A stretch of DNA of 64,000 nt from Streptomyces olivaceus (lineage in GTDB: Bacteria; Actinomycetota; Actinomycetes; Streptomycetales; Streptomycetaceae): the NCBI RefSeq assembly GCF_000721235.1, contig NZ_JOFH01000001.1:62001-126000 (forward strand), read 5' to 3'. Positions 42,958 through 51,210 of the stretch are shown one piece after another (positions within the stretch are counted from its first letter, which is position 1; each line of letters starts with the position of its first letter). The notes beneath the pieces were generated by a model. That model saw nothing but the letters and a program-made list of their open reading frames with translations, made no database searches and was not told the DNA's origin. A program made the position numbers and the translations under genes.

Positions 42958-44139
42958 TCACCGGGAGGTCCGGGGACGGCCCTGGCACAGGGCCGTTTCG
43001 AGGGCGGCCCCGATGTCGTCGCTCTGCGCGTCGGACCCTCCCGGCCCGGCGTTCACCATGACCGTCGCCTGCCGGCCGCCGGCGGTGGCACCGCTCGCCG
43101 TCTCGAAGCCGAGGAAGTCGCCGGTGTGCCCCCAGTAACGGCCGCCGCAGGGCAGGGGCTTGCTCTCCAGGCCGAGCCCGTAGGCGCGGCCGTCCGTCCC
43201 GCCGGTCGGCCGGGTCGTCGTCATCTCCCGCAGTTCGGCCGGGTGCAGGAGCCTGCCGTCCAGCAGGGCGGCCAGGAACCGGTTCATGTCGCCGCCGCTG
43301 GAGACGACCTCTCCGGCGGCGCCGCCGACGGCGGGGTTGATCCGGGTGATGTCGAGCAGCGGTGCGTTCTCGCCGGTGTGGGCGTAACCGCGGGGATGCG
43401 GCCGGGGGATGTCCGGCGACTCCCCGGGTACCGAGGTCTCGCGCAGTCGCAGCGGGCGGACGACGCGCCGGCGGATCTCGTCGCCGTACGGGTGTCCGGT
43501 CACCTCTTCGATGATCATGCCGATCAGCAGGTAGCCGGTGTTGGAGTAGCCCCAGCCGGTGCCGGGTCCGAAGACCGGCGGGTGGGCGAGGGCCGTCTCG
43601 ACGAGATCCCGGGCGTCGCGGTGGGCCAGCGGGTCCCGGACGATCTCCTGCGGCTCGAGATGGTCGAGGAAGTCGGGCAGTCCAGCGGTGTGCTGGAGCA
43701 GTTGACGGACGGTGACGCGCCGTCCGTCGTTGCCGTGCCCGCGCACCACGCCGGGCAGGTGGCGCTCCACCTTCGCGTCGAGGTCCACCCGCCCCTCGCC
43801 CACCAGTTGGAGCAGGACCGTCGCCGTGAACATCTTGGTCGCGCTGCCGATCCGGAACCTGCTCTCGGGGTGCACCGGCCTGCCGCTGCGCACGTCGGCG
43901 ACGCCACTGGTCAGCACCGTGCCGCCGCGCCGGTCCCGCACGTCGAGAAGGGCTCCGGGGCCGCCGTCGACCGTGGTCAGGCGGTCCAGGATCTCCTGAA
44001 GCCGCGTCGCACCGGGCGTTCGGCCTGCTTCGGCGGTGGCGGCGGTGGCGGCGGCGCCGCCCGTCGTCGCGCCGCCCGCGAGTCCGGCCGCGAGGGCCAG
44101 GACGAGGGCGGCGCCCAGCGTCCGCTGGTGTGTGCTCAC
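42958..44139 (-). CDS. Secreted serine hydrolase, D-alanyl-D-alanine carboxypeptidase-like (beta-lactamase fold)
   Basis: This 393-residue protein has a signal peptide (LGAALVLALAAGLAGG, residues 8-23) and a class C-type catalytic domain with S99-AT-K102, Y198-S199-N200 and a GHTG motif near residue 335. The three motifs are those of Streptomyces R61-type DD-peptidases and their paralogues, so peptidoglycan or a related ester is the likely substrate. GTG 44139 is chosen because GAGGAC precedes it. It is followed upstream by a TetR gene on the same strand, about 155 bases away. Confidence 0.9.
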   Translation of the reverse strand: MSTHQRTLGAALVLALAAGLAGGATTGGAAATAATAEAGRTPGATRLQEILDRLTTVDGGPGALLDVRDRRGGTVLTSGVADVRSGRPVHPESRFRIGSATKMFTATVLLQLVGEGRVDLDAKVERHLPGVVRGHGNDGRRVTVRQLLQHTAGLPDFLDHLEPQEIVRDPLAHRDARDLVETALAHPPVFGPGTGWGYSNTGYLLIGMIIEEVTGHPYGDEIRRRVVRPLRLRETSVPGESPDIPRPHPRGYAHTGENAPLLDITRINPAVGGAAGEVVSSGGDMNRFLAALLDGRLLHPAELREMTTTRPTGGTDGRAYGLGLESKPLPCGGRYWGHTGDFLGFETASGATAGGRQATVMVNAGPGGSDAQSDDIGAALETALCQGRPRTSR

Positions 44140-44293
44140 GTTTCCGTCCTCGTCCCTGGGAGTCGCCGGCGGGCTGTCCACGATGCCGCCGCACGGCCAC
44201 CGCCGCGATGGGGCAGCCCTCCGCACCGGTGGTGGGGTTGCCCCCCGGTGACACCCCCTCCGCCCGGCCCCGCTCCCGTCCGCGCCGGCGACG

Positions 44294-44920
44294 TCAGGTG
44301 ACGCCGGCCGCCGCCGCACTCAGTGCGGTCCGCACGCTCGCCGTCAGGTCCGCCCGCACGGCCGCGGGGTCGGCGGCCGGCTCGGCGGTGCGGTAGGCGT
44401 GGTGCTCGACCGCCGCGCGCAGGGCGGCGTTGAGCATCGCGGCCCAGAGGGCCGGCCGTACGTCGTCGGCGGGCAGGCGGGCTCTCTCGGCGAGGGCCCG
44501 CGCGAAGACCGGTTCGGCCTCGTCGTGGGTCTGCAACCAGACCGCGCGCAGGGCGGGTTCGGTCCGCGCCAGGCGCAGCAGGGCACCGACGTCCGGGCCG
44601 GGCAGCGCGGCGTCGGTGGCCCACAGGTGGTCGAACGCGTCCGGCAGGGGACGGCCGTGTTCCCAGTGCCGCAGGGCTTCGGCGATCGTGTCGACGCCGG
44701 TCGACAGCAGGGGCCGTACGCAGCTCTCCTTCGTGGGGAAGTAGCGCCAGACGGTCCGGGCCGAGACACCGACCGCCTGTCCGATCTGCTCGCCCGTGGT
44801 CGCGGCGACCCCCTGGTCGACGAACAGGTCGACCGCGGCCCTGGCGATCTCCAGCCGGATGGCCGCCTTCCGCTCCGCGGTCAACGGCGGCCGTCCCGTC
44901 CGTCCGCTGGCTGCGCCCAT
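44294..44920 (-). CDS. TetR-family regulator, divergent from the SDR gene
   Basis: This 208-residue regulator has a TetR helix-turn-helix (DLFVDQGVAATTGEQIGQAV, then SARTVWRYFPTKESC) at about residues 30-75 and a helical ligand domain. It is divergent from the SDR gene, and a 17-base near-palindrome (45013-45029) lies between the two starts. It probably represses itself and the SDR, possibly the whole SDR-monooxygenase group, and responds to the alcohol or ketone substrate; that is inference from position. Confidence 0.9.
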   Translation of the reverse strand: MGAASGRTGRPPLTAERKAAIRLEIARAAVDLFVDQGVAATTGEQIGQAVGVSARTVWRYFPTKESCVRPLLSTGVDTIAEALRHWEHGRPLPDAFDHLWATDAALPGPDVGALLRLARTEPALRAVWLQTHDEAEPVFARALAERARLPADDVRPALWAAMLNAALRAAVEHHAYRTAEPAADPAAVRADLTASVRTALSAAAAGVT

Positions 44921-45012
44921 CCGCCCCTCCGGCCCCAGTGATCCATGCCGCCCCCATTCTCCCTCCCCTTCTCCCCCTTCTCCACTGCCTCCACTGCCTC
45001 CGCCACGACTTT

Positions 45013-45029
45013 ATGTCACTCAGAGACAT
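45013..45029. promoter_or_regulatory. 17-base near-palindrome, candidate TetR operator
   Basis: ATGTCACTCAGAGACAT pairs ATGTC with GACAT and inner CT with AG around a central C; only one pair (A/A) fails. It sits in the 179-base gap between the TetR and SDR starts, inside a locally AT-rich segment, where it would cover the SDR promoter. Confidence 0.65.
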
Positions 45030-45099
45030 TAATGGGTAGGCTGCCGAGGCGGCGGAACACCGGTCCACCGCGTGGACACCTCACTGGACGGAGTACTTC

Positions 45100-45861
45100 A
45101 TGACCGGCGATCCGAACGGACGCAGCGTGGTCGTCACCGGAGCCGGATCGGGCATCGGCCGCGCGACCGCCCTCGCCTTCGCCGCTCAGGGCGACCGCGT
45201 CGTGGCGGCCGACCTCGACCCGGACGGGGTCGCGGCGACCGTGGGGGAGATCGAGCGGGCGGGCGGCACCGCGGTGGCCGTCACGGGCGACCTGAGCGAG
45301 CAGGCCGTGGTGGACCGCGTCGCGGCGACGGCCGTCGAGCGGTTCGGCGGCGTGGACGTCCTGGTCAACAACGCGGGCATCATGGACAGCATGTCGGCCC
45401 TGGCCGACGTGGGCGACGCGGAATGGGAGCGCCTCATCCGGGTCAACCTCACCGCCCCGTTCCTGCTCACGCGCGCCGTGCTGCCGCACATGCTGGCCGC
45501 GGGCCGGGGCGCCGTCGTGAACACCGCCTCCGAGGCCGCCCTGCGCGGCAGCGCGGCGGGCGCCGCGTACACGGCGTCGAAGCACGGCGTGGTGGGGCTG
45601 ACCAAGTCACTGGCGGTGATGTACCGCAAGAACGGCATCCGCTCCAACGCGATCTGCCCGGGAGGCACCGCGACCGCCATCGCGGTGGAGGCCGACCGGA
45701 CGGCACACGGCCCGGCGGCGATCGGTCCGCACTTCGTCAACCTCGGCCGGGTGTCGCGGCCCGAGGAGCAGGCGGCCGCGATCCTGTTCCTCGCCTCCGA
45801 CGCCGCGAGCAACGTCAACGGCGCGATCCTGCCGGTCGACGACGGCTGGTCCGCCGTCTGA
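45100..45861 (+). CDS. Short-chain dehydrogenase/reductase (classical SDR)
   Basis: This 253-residue enzyme has TGAGSGIG (13-20), NNAG (90-93), and a full catalytic set S144, Y157 and K161, so it should be active with NAD(P). The D-L-D segment at residues 38-40 after strand two favours NAD. It probably oxidises a secondary alcohol to a ketone, or the reverse. It is divergent from a TetR gene and converges on a Baeyer-Villiger monooxygenase gene, which uses ketones. A 21-base tandem duplication (45844-45885) repeats its last codons and stop codon. Confidence 0.93.
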   Translation: MTGDPNGRSVVVTGAGSGIGRATALAFAAQGDRVVAADLDPDGVAATVGEIERAGGTAVAVTGDLSEQAVVDRVAATAVERFGGVDVLVNNAGIMDSMSALADVGDAEWERLIRVNLTAPFLLTRAVLPHMLAAGRGAVVNTASEAALRGSAAGAAYTASKHGVVGLTKSLAVMYRKNGIRSNAICPGGTATAIAVEADRTAHGPAAIGPHFVNLGRVSRPEEQAAAILFLASDAASNVNGAILPVDDGWSAV

Positions 45862-45885
45862 CGGGGCTGGTCCGCCGTCTGACGG
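45844..45885 (+). repeat. Tandem 21-base duplication at the SDR stop codon
   Basis: The unit GGCTGGTCCGCCGTCTGACGG (21 bases) occurs twice head to tail. The first copy encodes the last residues GWSAV and the stop; the second copy carries the same codons and a second TGA in the downstream region. The protein is unchanged. This looks like a recent slippage event. Confidence 0.85.
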
Positions 45886-45986
45886 GGCGTCCCGCGAGGG
45901 AAGCCGTGCGCGCGGAACGCGGACCGGCAGCGCGACCGGACGGCGGAAGCAGTCGCCGCCCGGTCGCGTGCCGACCGCGCACGGGC

Positions 45987-47795
45987 CTACCCCCGGGCGG
46001 ACGTCCCGGTCGCGAGGACCTCGTCCATGGACTCCTCCCGCCACCTCTGGAGCAGCCGGTGGAAGGCGAACGCGCCGTGCGGGTAGGCGAACGCGCCGTT
46101 GGGCCGGCCGCGCCCCTCAGCGTTGTAGTAGCCGGGGGTGCACTCGGCGTGGAACCACTCGTGGTCCGGGGCGTCCTCGGCCAGTACCGCAAGCCAGGCG
46201 TCCTCGGAGGCGCGGGACGGCTCGATCACCGCGCCGCGGGCCTCGGCGGCGGCGACGAGGGCCGCGGCGTGGACGGCGTGTTCGTCGAGCACGTGGGTGA
46301 AGTTGACGCTGGGGGCGCTCTGGGTGCCGCCCAGCTGGATCAGGTTGGGGAAGCCGTTGCTGGTGAACCCGTGCAGCGTCCGCGGCCCCCGCTCCCGCCA
46401 GGCGTCCCGCAGCCGGACCCCGCCCCTGCCGTGCACGGGCAGCCTGCCGGAGAGGATGCCGGAGTTGCCGACGGAGAATCCGGTGGCGAAGACGAGGCAG
46501 TCGAGTGGGTACTCGGTGCCGCCGACCACGACGCCGCGTGCGGTCATCCGCTCGATGCCCTGGGTGTCGGCGGTGTCGACCAGCGTGACGTTGTCCCGGT
46601 TGAAGGCCTGGAGGTACAGGTCGGAGAAGGTGGGGCGCTTGCACGCGTACCGGTACCAGGGCTTGAGCCTCTCCGCCGTCCCCGGGTCGGTGACGACCTG
46701 CTCGACGCGGGCCCGTACCTCGTTCATCTTGGCGGCGTCCGCCACCTCGTAGGCGGCTTCGAGGGCCGCGCGGTCGTCCTGCCGGCGAAAGCTCGGCAGC
46801 AGCTTCTCCAGCAAACCGGCCGAGGACGTCCACCGGTCGGCGACGAAGTCGTCCTCGACGTGCTCGCCGGAGACGATGCCCAGGAAGTTGTCGCGGCGCT
46901 CGCGCGCCCAGCCGTGGTGGTCGGCACCGACGTCCCGGGCGGTGGTACGGCGGTTGCCGCGCACGTCCACCGTGGACGGAGTGCGCTGGAAGACGTAGAG
47001 GTGTCCGGCGTCCCGGGCCAGTTCCGGGACGACCTGGACGCCGGTGGCGCCGGTACCGACGACGCCCACGCGCTTGTCCGACAGGCCGGTCAGACCGCCC
47101 TGCGGTGTCCCTCCCGTGTACGCGTAGTCCCAGCGCGAGGTGTGGAAGGTGTGGCCCTCGAAGTCCTCGATGCCCGGGATGCCGGGCAGTTTCAGCTCGG
47201 TCAGCGTGCCGGTCGCCGTGACGACGTACGTGGCGCGGAACTCGTCGCCCCGGTCCGTCGTGACGACCCATGCCCCGGAGGTCTCGTCCCAGTTCAGGGA
47301 CGTGACCGTCGTGGAGAACAGCGCGTCGGCGTACAGGTCGAACTTCTCGGCGATGCGGACCGCGTGCCGGCGGATCTCCTCGCCGGGCGCGTACTTCCAC
47401 TCCGGCACGTATCCGGTCTCGTCGAGCATCGGCAGGTACACGTGGGACTCGACGTCGCAGTGGATGCCCGGGTACCGGTTCCAGTACCAGGTTCCGCCGA
47501 AGTCGCCGCCCTTCTCGACGACGCGGACGCGCCCGATGCCCTGCCGGCGCAGCCGCGCGCCCGCGAGGATGCCGCCGAACCCGCCACCGACGACCGCGAC
47601 GTCCACCCGGTCCCGCGCCGGCTCCCGCCCGGACTCCTCGGCCGCGTAGGGGTCCTCGGCGTAGTAGCCGAAGCGGGCCTCGGCGGCGACGTACTGCTGG
47701 GCGCCGTCGGGCCGTACCCGGCGTTCCCGTTCGAGGCGGTAGCGCCGTCTCAGGTCGGCAAGCGCCTCGGCGGACAGCGCTTCGGACTGCGTCAT
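45987..47795 (-). CDS. Baeyer-Villiger monooxygenase (type I flavoprotein)
   Basis: This 602-residue enzyme inserts oxygen next to a ketone, giving an ester or lactone, with FAD and NADPH. Both Rossmann motifs are present: GGGFGG (70-75) and GTGATG (247-252). The BVMO fingerprint F-x-G-x-x-x-H-x-x-x-W-D spans F212 to D223. A 60-residue N-terminal extension is typical for the cyclohexanone/steroid-type subgroup. ATG 47795 is used; the longer frame overlaps the divergent gene's operator. It converges on the SDR gene and is divergent from the SMP-30-like gene. Confidence 0.95.
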   Translation of the reverse strand: MTQSEALSAEALADLRRRYRLERERRVRPDGAQQYVAAEARFGYYAEDPYAAEESGREPARDRVDVAVVGGGFGGILAGARLRRQGIGRVRVVEKGGDFGGTWYWNRYPGIHCDVESHVYLPMLDETGYVPEWKYAPGEEIRRHAVRIAEKFDLYADALFSTTVTSLNWDETSGAWVVTTDRGDEFRATYVVTATGTLTELKLPGIPGIEDFEGHTFHTSRWDYAYTGGTPQGGLTGLSDKRVGVVGTGATGVQVVPELARDAGHLYVFQRTPSTVDVRGNRRTTARDVGADHHGWARERRDNFLGIVSGEHVEDDFVADRWTSSAGLLEKLLPSFRRQDDRAALEAAYEVADAAKMNEVRARVEQVVTDPGTAERLKPWYRYACKRPTFSDLYLQAFNRDNVTLVDTADTQGIERMTARGVVVGGTEYPLDCLVFATGFSVGNSGILSGRLPVHGRGGVRLRDAWRERGPRTLHGFTSNGFPNLIQLGGTQSAPSVNFTHVLDEHAVHAAALVAAAEARGAVIEPSRASEDAWLAVLAEDAPDHEWFHAECTPGYYNAEGRGRPNGAFAYPHGAFAFHRLLQRWREESMDEVLATGTSARG

Positions 47796-47898
47796 GTGGG
47801 GGCCTCGATCCTTCCGGTTCACTGCCAGGGGACCGCTCCGTCCGAGAAGTGGGCGCAAGCGCACCGGACTTGAGCAGGCATGCACTACCGTAGCAAGT

Positions 47899-47918
47899 AC
47901 CGGACAGTGTTGTCCGGT
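47899..47918. promoter_or_regulatory. Perfect 8+8 inverted repeat, candidate TetR operator
   Basis: ACCGGACA (47899-47906) and TGTCCGGT (47911-47918) are exact inverse complements with the spacer GTGT. The site lies between the monooxygenase and SMP-30-like start codons and could control both. The TetR gene at 49008, next to the SMP-30-like gene, is the obvious candidate regulator. Confidence 0.72.
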
Positions 47919-47968
47919 TGCGATCGAGCCAGCTTCCACATCACTCCGGACAGGAAGAGTTCCCCCTC

Positions 47969-48994
47969 ATGCGACGACTCCCGATCCGTGCCCTGACCGG
48001 GCTCGCCACGGCCGGCCTGCTGACCCTCACCGGGTGCGGCACCGAGACCGCCGGCCCCGCCGCGGACCCCGCCGCCGCGCCCGGCGCGGGCCGGACCGTC
48101 CGCGCACAGCAGGTCATGCGGCTGACCGAACCCCACGAAGCGACCGGCATGACCCTGCTGGAGGGCCCCACGTTCGACGCGGACGGGAAGCTGCTCGTCG
48201 TCGACGTCACCGCCCCCGCCGGCGAGCCCAAGGTGCTGCGCGTCGACGTCCGGCGGAAGACCGCGCGGCGGGCCTACACCGACGACCGCGGCGCCTACAC
48301 CTCGGCGCAGTTCGGCCCGCACGACGGACGCGTCTACCTGACCGACTTCTCCAGCGGCGACATCGTGAGCCTGGCCCCGGACGGCGGCGACCCGCGGACC
48401 TTCTTCTCCGGCGAGGTCGAGGGCGCCCGCATGAACCCCGACGACATCGCCTTCGACGAGGAGGGCAACCTGTACGTCAGCGACTCGCGCGGCATGTCCG
48501 AGGGCGAGCCGAAGGGGCGCGTGGTGCGGATCGGCCGCGACGGGACGGAGGCCACCGTCCTGGCGGCCGGGCTGGCGGCACCGAACGGGATCTCCTTCGA
48601 CGAGCGGTACCGCGGCCTGTGGATCAGTGAACTCACGGAGAACCGCGTCTCCTACCTGCTCCTGGACGGCGAGGGCGGCGTCGCCTCGCGGCACACCGCG
48701 ATCCGGGTCGACGGCGGCGTCGCCCAGACGGACTCGATCGCCGTGGACGCGGACGGCAACCTCTACCAGGCCCTGCACGGCCGCCCGGCGATGGCCGTGT
48801 ACGACCGCGACGGCGAGCGTCTGGCGACCGTCGAGGTACCGGGACGCGCGGCCGACGGCCTGGAGTCGGCGACCAATGTGGCGATCACGCCCGGCGGCAC
48901 CAAGGCCTACATGACCGTCAGCGGCCCCGCGGGCGGGTACCTGTACTCCTTCGACGCACTGGGACGGGGCGTGCGCCAGTCCAACGGCGGCTGA
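47969..48994 (+). CDS. SMP-30/gluconolactonase-like lipoprotein
   Basis: This 341-residue protein is a six-bladed beta-propeller of the SMP-30/gluconolactonase/LRE family, carried on a lipoprotein signal with lipobox LTGC (C23). The metal ligands known from the family are conserved: E65 in LEGPTFD, N206 in APNGISFD and D255 in TDSIAVD. It therefore probably hydrolyses a lactone outside the membrane. ATG 47969 has AGGAAGAG upstream. The monooxygenase next to it makes lactones or esters, which is a fitting substrate, although the two would act on opposite sides of the membrane. Confidence 0.88.
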   Translation: MRRLPIRALTGLATAGLLTLTGCGTETAGPAADPAAAPGAGRTVRAQQVMRLTEPHEATGMTLLEGPTFDADGKLLVVDVTAPAGEPKVLRVDVRRKTARRAYTDDRGAYTSAQFGPHDGRVYLTDFSSGDIVSLAPDGGDPRTFFSGEVEGARMNPDDIAFDEEGNLYVSDSRGMSEGEPKGRVVRIGRDGTEATVLAAGLAAPNGISFDERYRGLWISELTENRVSYLLLDGEGGVASRHTAIRVDGGVAQTDSIAVDADGNLYQALHGRPAMAVYDRDGERLATVEVPGRAADGLESATNVAITPGGTKAYMTVSGPAGGYLYSFDALGRGVRQSNGG

Positions 48995-49007
48995 CCGCGG
49001 CCGCCGG

Positions 49008-49622
49008 TCACTCCTCGAAGGGGCGCACCGGTCCCACCTCGACGCCGAGCAGCCGCCACGCCGCGAGCGCCCGGCGTTCCCGGTGCTCACGGGTGGGGCC
49101 GGTGACGGCGCCGGAGACCATGGCGACGGCGACCATGAGGTCACCCCGCTCGCCGGCCAGCGGATGCCCCGGGGCCAGGTGCCCGCGCAGGGCGCGTTCG
49201 ACGCGCTCGGACAGTGCGGTGGCGTACGCCGGGACGCCGGACGCGCCGGACGCGCCCTCCGCGTGCAGGATGCTGATGAACGCGGCGGACTGCGTCTGGT
49301 GCCACGTCAGCACCCCGAGGACCAGGGCGATGTCCGCTGCCGGCTCGGCGGCGACCTGCTCGATCTGCCGCACGTTCTCGTCCAGGACCGCCGTCGCCAC
49401 GGCGGCCCGGTCGGGGAAGTGCCGGTACAGCACGCCCTGGCCGACTCCGGCCCGGCGGGCGATCGCGGACAACGGGGCGTTCAGACCGGATTCGGCGTAG
49501 ATCTCCCGGGCCGCGGCGATCAGAGCGGCCCGGTTGCGGGCAGCCGCCCTGCGCCCGTCGTTGGCGGGCCGCCGTTCGTCGTTGGCGGGCCGTCGCTGGT
49601 CCGGGGCGGGTCGCTGTGTCAC
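49008..49622 (-). CDS. TetR-family regulator near the SMP-30-like gene
   Basis: This 204-residue regulator has a TetR helix-turn-helix (REIYAESGLNAPLSAIARRA, GVGQGVLYRHFPDRAAVA) after a polar N-terminal stretch that contains a short tandem repeat (RRPANDERRPANDGRR). GTG 49622 is the likely start; the frame extends to 49655. It converges on the SMP-30-like gene. Together with the TetR gene at 44294 it brackets the dehydrogenase-monooxygenase-lactonase group. Confidence 0.88.
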   Translation of the reverse strand: MTQRPAPDQRRPANDERRPANDGRRAAARNRAALIAAAREIYAESGLNAPLSAIARRAGVGQGVLYRHFPDRAAVATAVLDENVRQIEQVAAEPAADIALVLGVLTWHQTQSAAFISILHAEGASGASGVPAYATALSERVERALRGHLAPGHPLAGERGDLMVAVAMVSGAVTGPTREHRERRALAAWRLLGVEVGPVRPFEE

Positions 49623-49681
49623 GCCGAGAGCGTAGCGGCAGGCGCGGGCGCCCAAAGGCGCGCCCCGGCCCGCTCCCTGCG

Positions 49682-50917
49682 CTACCCGTCGCCGCGGGCG
49701 GGCCGGCCCACCATCAGCGCGGACGCGCGAGGCGCGAGGAATTGGTCGAGGACCAGTTCGGCGGCGCCCTGCGCCGCCACCCGGTCACCCACCGCGGACC
49801 CCTGGACCTCCACCCCGCGCGCCGCCACCAGTTCGCGAGCGACCAGGTCACCCATGACGGGAAGGAACGCCGGGCTCAGCCTGTCCCACAGCGGTCCCCC
49901 GATCACCACCCGTGGCACGTCGAGCAGGTTCACCAGCACGCCCAGGCCGACGGCGACCCGGTGTGCGGCGCGACGCAGGAGGCGCGCGGCGACCGCGTCG
50001 CCCTCGGCCGCGCGAGCGCACAGCGCGGAGCAGGCGTCGTCCACGGCGACGTAGTCGTTCAGGTCGGGCAGGGGCATCAGGCCCACCCGGGCGGCCTGGA
50101 GGACGAGGGCCTCCGGGACGCAGGCCGCCGCCAGGCCCCCTCGGCGTCCGCTCCACTCCAGTTGCTCGGCGTCGGAGTCGACGAGCAGGTCGCCGACCTC
50201 GCCGATGTTGTTCGTGGTCCCGCGTACGACCTGGTTGTCCAGTACGACCGAGGCGCCCACACCGGAGCCCAGGTAGAGGAAGACGAACGTGTTCGACGTC
50301 TCCTGCGAGGCCCGGAGCTCCGCCGTGGCGGCGGCGGTGACGTCCTTGCCGAGGAGGACGGGCAGCCCGGTCGCCTCGCGGAGGTCCGCGCCGAGCCTGA
50401 CGTCGCGCCAGTTGGGCAGCTGAGGCGGATCGAGGAGGACGCCGGCGTCGGCGTCGAGCGGGCCCGGGGCGGCGATGCCCAGTCCGAGCACCCGGGCCCG
50501 GTCGACGCCGGCCTCGGTGATCAGGCCGTGGACGGTGTCCGCGATGAAGGCGGTCACCTCCGACGGATCGGTGACCTGCGGGGTGTGCTCCTGGCGTCCG
50601 AGGCGGACCTCGCCGGCGAGGTCCAGGAGTACGACGGTCAGCCGCGCGGGGTCGATGTGCACGCCGACCGAGTAGGCCCCGTCGGGGTCGGTGACCAGGG
50701 GGATGCTCGGACGGCCGCGTGCGCTGCCGCCCGGCGTGCTCTCGCGGATCAGCTGCTCGTCGATCAGCCGGCGGGTGATGTTGGAGATGGTCTGGGAGCT
50801 CAGCCCGGACTCGCGCTGGAGGTCGGCCCGGCTGACGCCGCGTGACCTCCGGACCAGTTCCAGCACCACCGCCTGGTTGTAGTCCGCCAGCCGGAGCTGG
50901 TTGCTGCCGCGGCGCAT
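49682..50917 (-). CDS. ROK-family transcriptional repressor of sugar uptake
   Basis: This 411-residue protein has a MarR-like winged helix (residues 10-75, RSRGVSRADLQRESGLSSQT, then ISNITRRLID) and a ROK sugar-kinase-like domain. The ATP loop of true kinases is altered; the zinc-motif region reads CVPEALVLQAARVG and lacks the C-x-C-G-x-x-G-C cysteines, and the sugar-site is LGIAAPGPLDADAGV. It is divergent from the solute-binding-protein gene with 293 bases between and is the likely repressor, released by a sugar of the mannoside locus. Confidence 0.93.
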   Translation of the reverse strand: MRRGSNQLRLADYNQAVVLELVRRSRGVSRADLQRESGLSSQTISNITRRLIDEQLIRESTPGGSARGRPSIPLVTDPDGAYSVGVHIDPARLTVVLLDLAGEVRLGRQEHTPQVTDPSEVTAFIADTVHGLITEAGVDRARVLGLGIAAPGPLDADAGVLLDPPQLPNWRDVRLGADLREATGLPVLLGKDVTAAATAELRASQETSNTFVFLYLGSGVGASVVLDNQVVRGTTNNIGEVGDLLVDSDAEQLEWSGRRGGLAAACVPEALVLQAARVGLMPLPDLNDYVAVDDACSALCARAAEGDAVAARLLRRAAHRVAVGLGVLVNLLDVPRVVIGGPLWDRLSPAFLPVMGDLVARELVAARGVEVQGSAVGDRVAAQGAAELVLDQFLAPRASALMVGRPARGDG

Positions 50918-51011
50918 GCACGTCCCCCTTGTACTCGTTCCGTGCTCTTGAGTTCAGTCTCTGCCCACGACCGGCGATCGTCCGGGGCCATCCGGCACTT
51001 CGTCAATCGGT

Positions 51012-51044
51012 GGAGACTTTTCATCCATCGAATGGAATATCTCC
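51012..51044. promoter_or_regulatory. 33-base inverted repeat, candidate ROK operator 1
   Basis: Left arm GGAGACTTTTCAT (51012-51024) and right arm ATGGAATATCTCC (51032-51044) match at 10 of 13 positions across a 7-base spacer. It lies about 95 bases upstream of the ROK start codon and could serve the ROK promoter. Symmetry only; not tested. Confidence 0.5.
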
Positions 51045-51114
51045 GCGATCCCGCCAGGCCACCAGCTCCTTGAAAGGCTGCACCGACGACCCCGCGACAA
51101 CCCCGCGGCGACTC

Positions 51115-51144
51115 TTGACGAGGCGCAAAAGACCTCCCTACGAT
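51115..51144 (+). promoter_or_regulatory. Promoter of the mannoside-uptake operon
   Basis: TTGACG (51115-51120) and TACGAT (51139-51144) are spaced by 18 bases, a good sigma-70-type (HrdB) promoter. The start point would be near 51151, exactly where the TTTATCC/GGATAAA repeat begins. Confidence 0.65.
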
Positions 51145-51152
51145 CGCTGAAC

Positions 51153-51174
51153 TTTATCCGATCCGCTGGATAAA
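51153..51174. promoter_or_regulatory. TTTATCC/GGATAAA inverted repeat, candidate ROK operator 2
   Basis: TTTATCC (51153-51159) and GGATAAA (51168-51174) are exact inverse complements with an 8-base spacer. The site covers about +3 to +24 of the predicted transcript, a standard position for repression. Confidence 0.6.
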
Positions 51175-51210
51175 AGCATCCGGCGGCCCCCGCCGGGGAG
51201 AGGTGACGCG

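Noticed and set aside
47918..47968. Upstream TTG start for the SMP-30-like lipoprotein
   Set aside because: It lies inside the palindrome and would ruin the lipoprotein signal; ATG 47969 has its own ribosome site.
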